Source: Bacteroides sp. GM023 (GTDB taxonomy: Bacteria > Bacteroidota > Bacteroidia > Bacteroidales > Bacteroidaceae). From it: 64,000 bases of DNA. Every line of letters starts with the position of its first letter. Positions within the stretch are counted from its first letter, which is position 1. Positions 61,662-64,000 of the stretch are shown here, piece by piece. The stretch covers positions 248,001-312,000 of the forward strand of contig NZ_JAAXGE010000009.1 in NCBI RefSeq assembly GCF_014750685.1. The letters run 5' to 3'. The translations under genes and the position numbers were made by a program. The notes under the pieces are model-generated. The model saw nothing but the letters and a program-made list of their open reading frames with translations, was not told where the DNA came from and made no database searches.

Positions 61662-63212
61662 TTATTTTTGTAGAATCCACATTAGCTTGTTTACTTCATC
61701 CGAACCGTTGAATTGCCTTTGTACGGCTGCTTCTACATTTGCCTTGTTATAATCATATTCCGCACTGGGATATAACCATCGCATCGGCATTTTGGTAGGT
61801 TCGTTAGGATTCTGGTTTGTCGTTGGGTTGATCGGAAATTCCGGATAGCCAGTTCTTCTATAGTCATAATACGCTTGATAAGGTGACTGCATAAAATTGG
61901 CCAGGTATTTCTGAGTTATAATCTTTTTGAGGTCTTCCTCGAAATTTCCATTTAGCTGGATGCTAGGTTTTGCTAATGTTTGGGCAATTATATCATTAGT
62001 CATTTTGCGTCCATGATGATATTTCTGTTCATCCGGTGTATTGTCGGCAACGAATTGCATACTTGCTTCGATCCCTTTCTTATAATATTCGGATGCATTT
62101 CCGGTTATCCATGTGCGTAGTGCTGCTTCGGCGAGAATCAAATTTTGTTCAGCGTAGCCTATACGAATATAAGGCTCTCCGAGTTCATAGGCTGTATATC
62201 GATTATTGAATGGACAGAATTCTTTTGTTTTATCAGCTATTAGCTTTAACTCGTCTATCGGATCCGATGGATCAATTCCTACGTATGCATCCCAGTCATT
62301 TTCTAGCTTGCCGGAATTTAATTTTCCTTCGGCAGGATTTGCATAATAAAAGAGGCGATAATCTTCATTAGTTTTCAGTGCATCGATAACCAAACCGGAT
62401 ATCATTACATATTGTTTATAGGAATGTAATGACTCATTAAATGGATATAGCTGTCCTTCTTTGGTGGAAAAAGTGATTTGTAAATTATCTGAATTAGAAC
62501 GTAACAGTAAGTTACGATTGAGTATTTCATTAAATTTAGATTTAATATTGATGTCAGTCGAATTAACCTTTTTGGATAAGTTAATTAGAATTCTCAATTC
62601 TAAAGCATTAGATACTCTGTTCCATTGCTCTACCTTTCCGCCAAAGATAGGATCTCCATCAAATGTTGTCTGATTGGCATTCTGGAAGTACTCGTGGGCT
62701 TTATCCAGATCATTGAGCAGGAATTTGAAAACATCTTCCTGTGTGTTGTAGGCTACAGTCAGATTCCCTTCCTTGCCTTCGAGGATTCCTTCGTAGGGAA
62801 TATCGCCTACGTTAAGAGTATATTCGAATAACCGATAAACTTTCAGGAAAAGCGCCAAACCTTTATATGCGTTCTTTTTATCTTCATGCATTGTTTCATC
62901 TTTGTCTGTTAATTCCGCCATAAGTTTATAATTGGTCAGCGAAGTGTAACCACTGAAACTTTCGCGTCCGAAGTTGTTATACTGTGTTCCTTCCAATGCT
63001 TCCGACCAGCCGATATATTTGCAGGTCATTTGATTATAAATGAAGTTTTTACCTTTGGACGGTTTCATAAGCCCTACTATGGCACCTGTTGCCAGAAGTT
63101 TAGGGGATACTTTGGTAATTGAGTCCGGATTCGTGTTGACATCCTCAAAGTTGTCACAAGAAAATAGTGTAATTCCGGCGAGCAGACACGCAATATATTT
63201 TATTGTTTTCAT
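61662..63212 (-). CDS. SusD-like (SusD-like_2 type) lipoprotein
   Basis: 516 aa. The signal peptide ends at lipobox LFSC (Cys19). The following DNFEDVNTNPDSITKVSPKL is the usual N-terminus of SusD/RagB-like_2 proteins. Helical repeats include NALELRILINLSKKV and EPYIRIGYAEQNLILAEAA, and the C-terminal region contains YQAYYDYRRTGYPEFPI, all typical of the subfamily. It pairs with the SusC gene 12 nt upstream. In SusD-like_2 systems the ligands are often not classic polysaccharides. Confidence 0.92.
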   Translation of the reverse strand: MKTIKYIACLLAGITLFSCDNFEDVNTNPDSITKVSPKLLATGAIVGLMKPSKGKNFIYNQMTCKYIGWSEALEGTQYNNFGRESFSGYTSLTNYKLMAELTDKDETMHEDKKNAYKGLALFLKVYRLFEYTLNVGDIPYEGILEGKEGNLTVAYNTQEDVFKFLLNDLDKAHEYFQNANQTTFDGDPIFGGKVEQWNRVSNALELRILINLSKKVNSTDINIKSKFNEILNRNLLLRSNSDNLQITFSTKEGQLYPFNESLHSYKQYVMISGLVIDALKTNEDYRLFYYANPAEGKLNSGKLENDWDAYVGIDPSDPIDELKLIADKTKEFCPFNNRYTAYELGEPYIRIGYAEQNLILAEAALRTWITGNASEYYKKGIEASMQFVADNTPDEQKYHHGRKMTNDIIAQTLAKPSIQLNGNFEEDLKKIITQKYLANFMQSPYQAYYDYRRTGYPEFPINPTTNQNPNEPTKMPMRWLYPSAEYDYNKANVEAAVQRQFNGSDEVNKLMWILQK

Positions 63213-63224
63213 ATAATTCTTTTT

Positions 63225-64000
63225 TTAAAAGTCAAACTTAACATTAAATCCCATATAACGGATAGAAGGTGAGCTTAGCGCGTCCTGCACTTTATCGGGA
63301 TCGCTAAAGCGAAACTCTTTTGCCCACATCAGTAGATTCTGTCCGACAAAACCGACGGAAGCGCCTTTCATACCTATTTTTTGGCAAATAGGCTGTGGTA
63401 TTGCGTAACTGATAGATAAATCGCGAAGTTTAATAAATGTCTTATCAAACCAGTTCTGGTTTCTTTTGTTATCGCCCGATGCGTATGGATTAGTATTCAT
63501 CATATAGTCTTGATACGAAATGACTTTATCATTGGGAGCAAATACCCGGTTGTCCATAATCACATTTCCGTCCGCATCCCATTCAGCTTTGCCTGATACC
63601 ACTTTGACTCCTTGGCCTATGAATGTCTTATTATTGTTTACAACTTCTTCATATCGATATGGGTTGTCACTGTCTATATGCGCGCCTGAATTCCACATGG
63701 CCTGGTCTGTCATAGAATAGCCGACACCACCTACACGTCCGTCAATGGTGATACTTAGTGTTATCCCTTTCCAGTTGACTGATGTACTGAGTCCCCATAC
63801 CCAATCAGGCTCGCTATATCCTTTGGGTGTTGTGAATTTGTTGACAAGAGGAAACCCGTCATTTCCGTGTACGATATTTCCTTCGGGATCTCTTTGATAG
63901 TCATAGATTGCCACCCAGTCCCAACGTTTACCTTCGGCTACCCACGGTTTTTGGGTCGAGTATACCGGGTCTATTTTGTGGTAATAGTAGCGGTCGCGTG
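63225..64000 (-). CDS. SusC-type TonB-linked transporter, C-terminal part (5' end beyond window)
   Basis: About 258 C-terminal residues are visible. The frame is open to the window edge, with RYYYHKIDPVYSTQKPWV upstream of the first candidate internal start. It contains EPDWVWGLSTSVNWKGITLS and the beta-barrel end SPSIRYMGFNVKFDF, the characteristic SusC C-terminal strand. The asparagine/aromatic-rich loops and the NWFDKTFIKLRDLSISYAIP segment are typical. Its partner SusD starts 12 nt downstream. Confidence 0.93.
   Translation of the reverse strand, partial: RDRYYYHKIDPVYSTQKPWVAEGKRWDWVAIYDYQRDPEGNIVHGNDGFPLVNKFTTPKGYSEPDWVWGLSTSVNWKGITLSITIDGRVGGVGYSMTDQAMWNSGAHIDSDNPYRYEEVVNNNKTFIGQGVKVVSGKAEWDADGNVIMDNRVFAPNDKVISYQDYMMNTNPYASGDNKRNQNWFDKTFIKLRDLSISYAIPQPICQKIGMKGASVGFVGQNLLMWAKEFRFSDPDKVQDALSSPSIRYMGFNVKFDF

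Overview
The window looks like the chromosome of a human-gut Bacteroides or close relative. The reasons are the SusC/SusD pairs, DUF5686 and DUF3810 family proteins, the ECF sigma/FecR pair tied to a TonB receptor, GH35 and GH89 mucin-type glycosidases, and many matches to the Bacteroides promoter (TTG about 18-20 nt before TAnnTTTG). No tRNA, rRNA, CRISPR or IS element was seen.

Layout. (1) 1-16.7 kb is the tail and lysis half of a prophage. It holds the tape measure C-terminus, a Dit-like protein, a 1134-aa tail protein, a collagen-motif tail fibre, small holin-like proteins, an amidase endolysin, a spanin-like lipoprotein and an 1844-aa protein with a CotH-like core and BspA-like leucine-rich repeats. 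A cassette at 2.2-3.5 kb, with a reverse-strand lipoprotein under its own promoter, interrupts the tail operon. A strong terminator closes the phage part; the integrase and att sites are not visible. (2) 16.9-21.6 kb holds a membrane-embedded AraC regulator, an unknown membrane protein and a DUF5686-type barrel protein. (3) 21.6-23.25 kb holds what I read as a complete retron: a promoter, a msr-msd non-coding RNA with 13-bp a1/a2 repeats, a retron reverse transcriptase with an unusual N-terminal membrane anchor, and a 94-aa three-helix membrane protein as candidate effector. It converges on a 1953-aa helicase-nuclease (DUF4011/DUF3320 type) carrying a transglutaminase-like module. (4) 29.2-45.6 kb is mostly housekeeping: rpsA, RNase Z, an L,D-transpeptidase, an ECF sigma operon, mazG, DUF3810, valS and a hybrid sensor kinase. 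An accessory pair (AAA ATPase and PD-(D/E)XK nuclease) with a striking inverted repeat interrupts it. (5) 46.0-60.4 kb is a polysaccharide utilisation locus (PUL): sigma, FecR, SusC with STN domain, SusD, SusE-like protein, DUF4874/DUF4832 protein, GH35 and GH89. It probably targets host O-glycans. (6) 60.6-64 kb, on the reverse strand, is the 3' end of a second SusC/SusD locus with an endonuclease/exonuclease/phosphatase-family protein.

Three intergenic arrays with a period of about 21 bp (3.17, 45.8 and 60.5 kb) are not explained by any gene. Two of them belong to one sequence family. The retron is the best candidate for an undescribed system.
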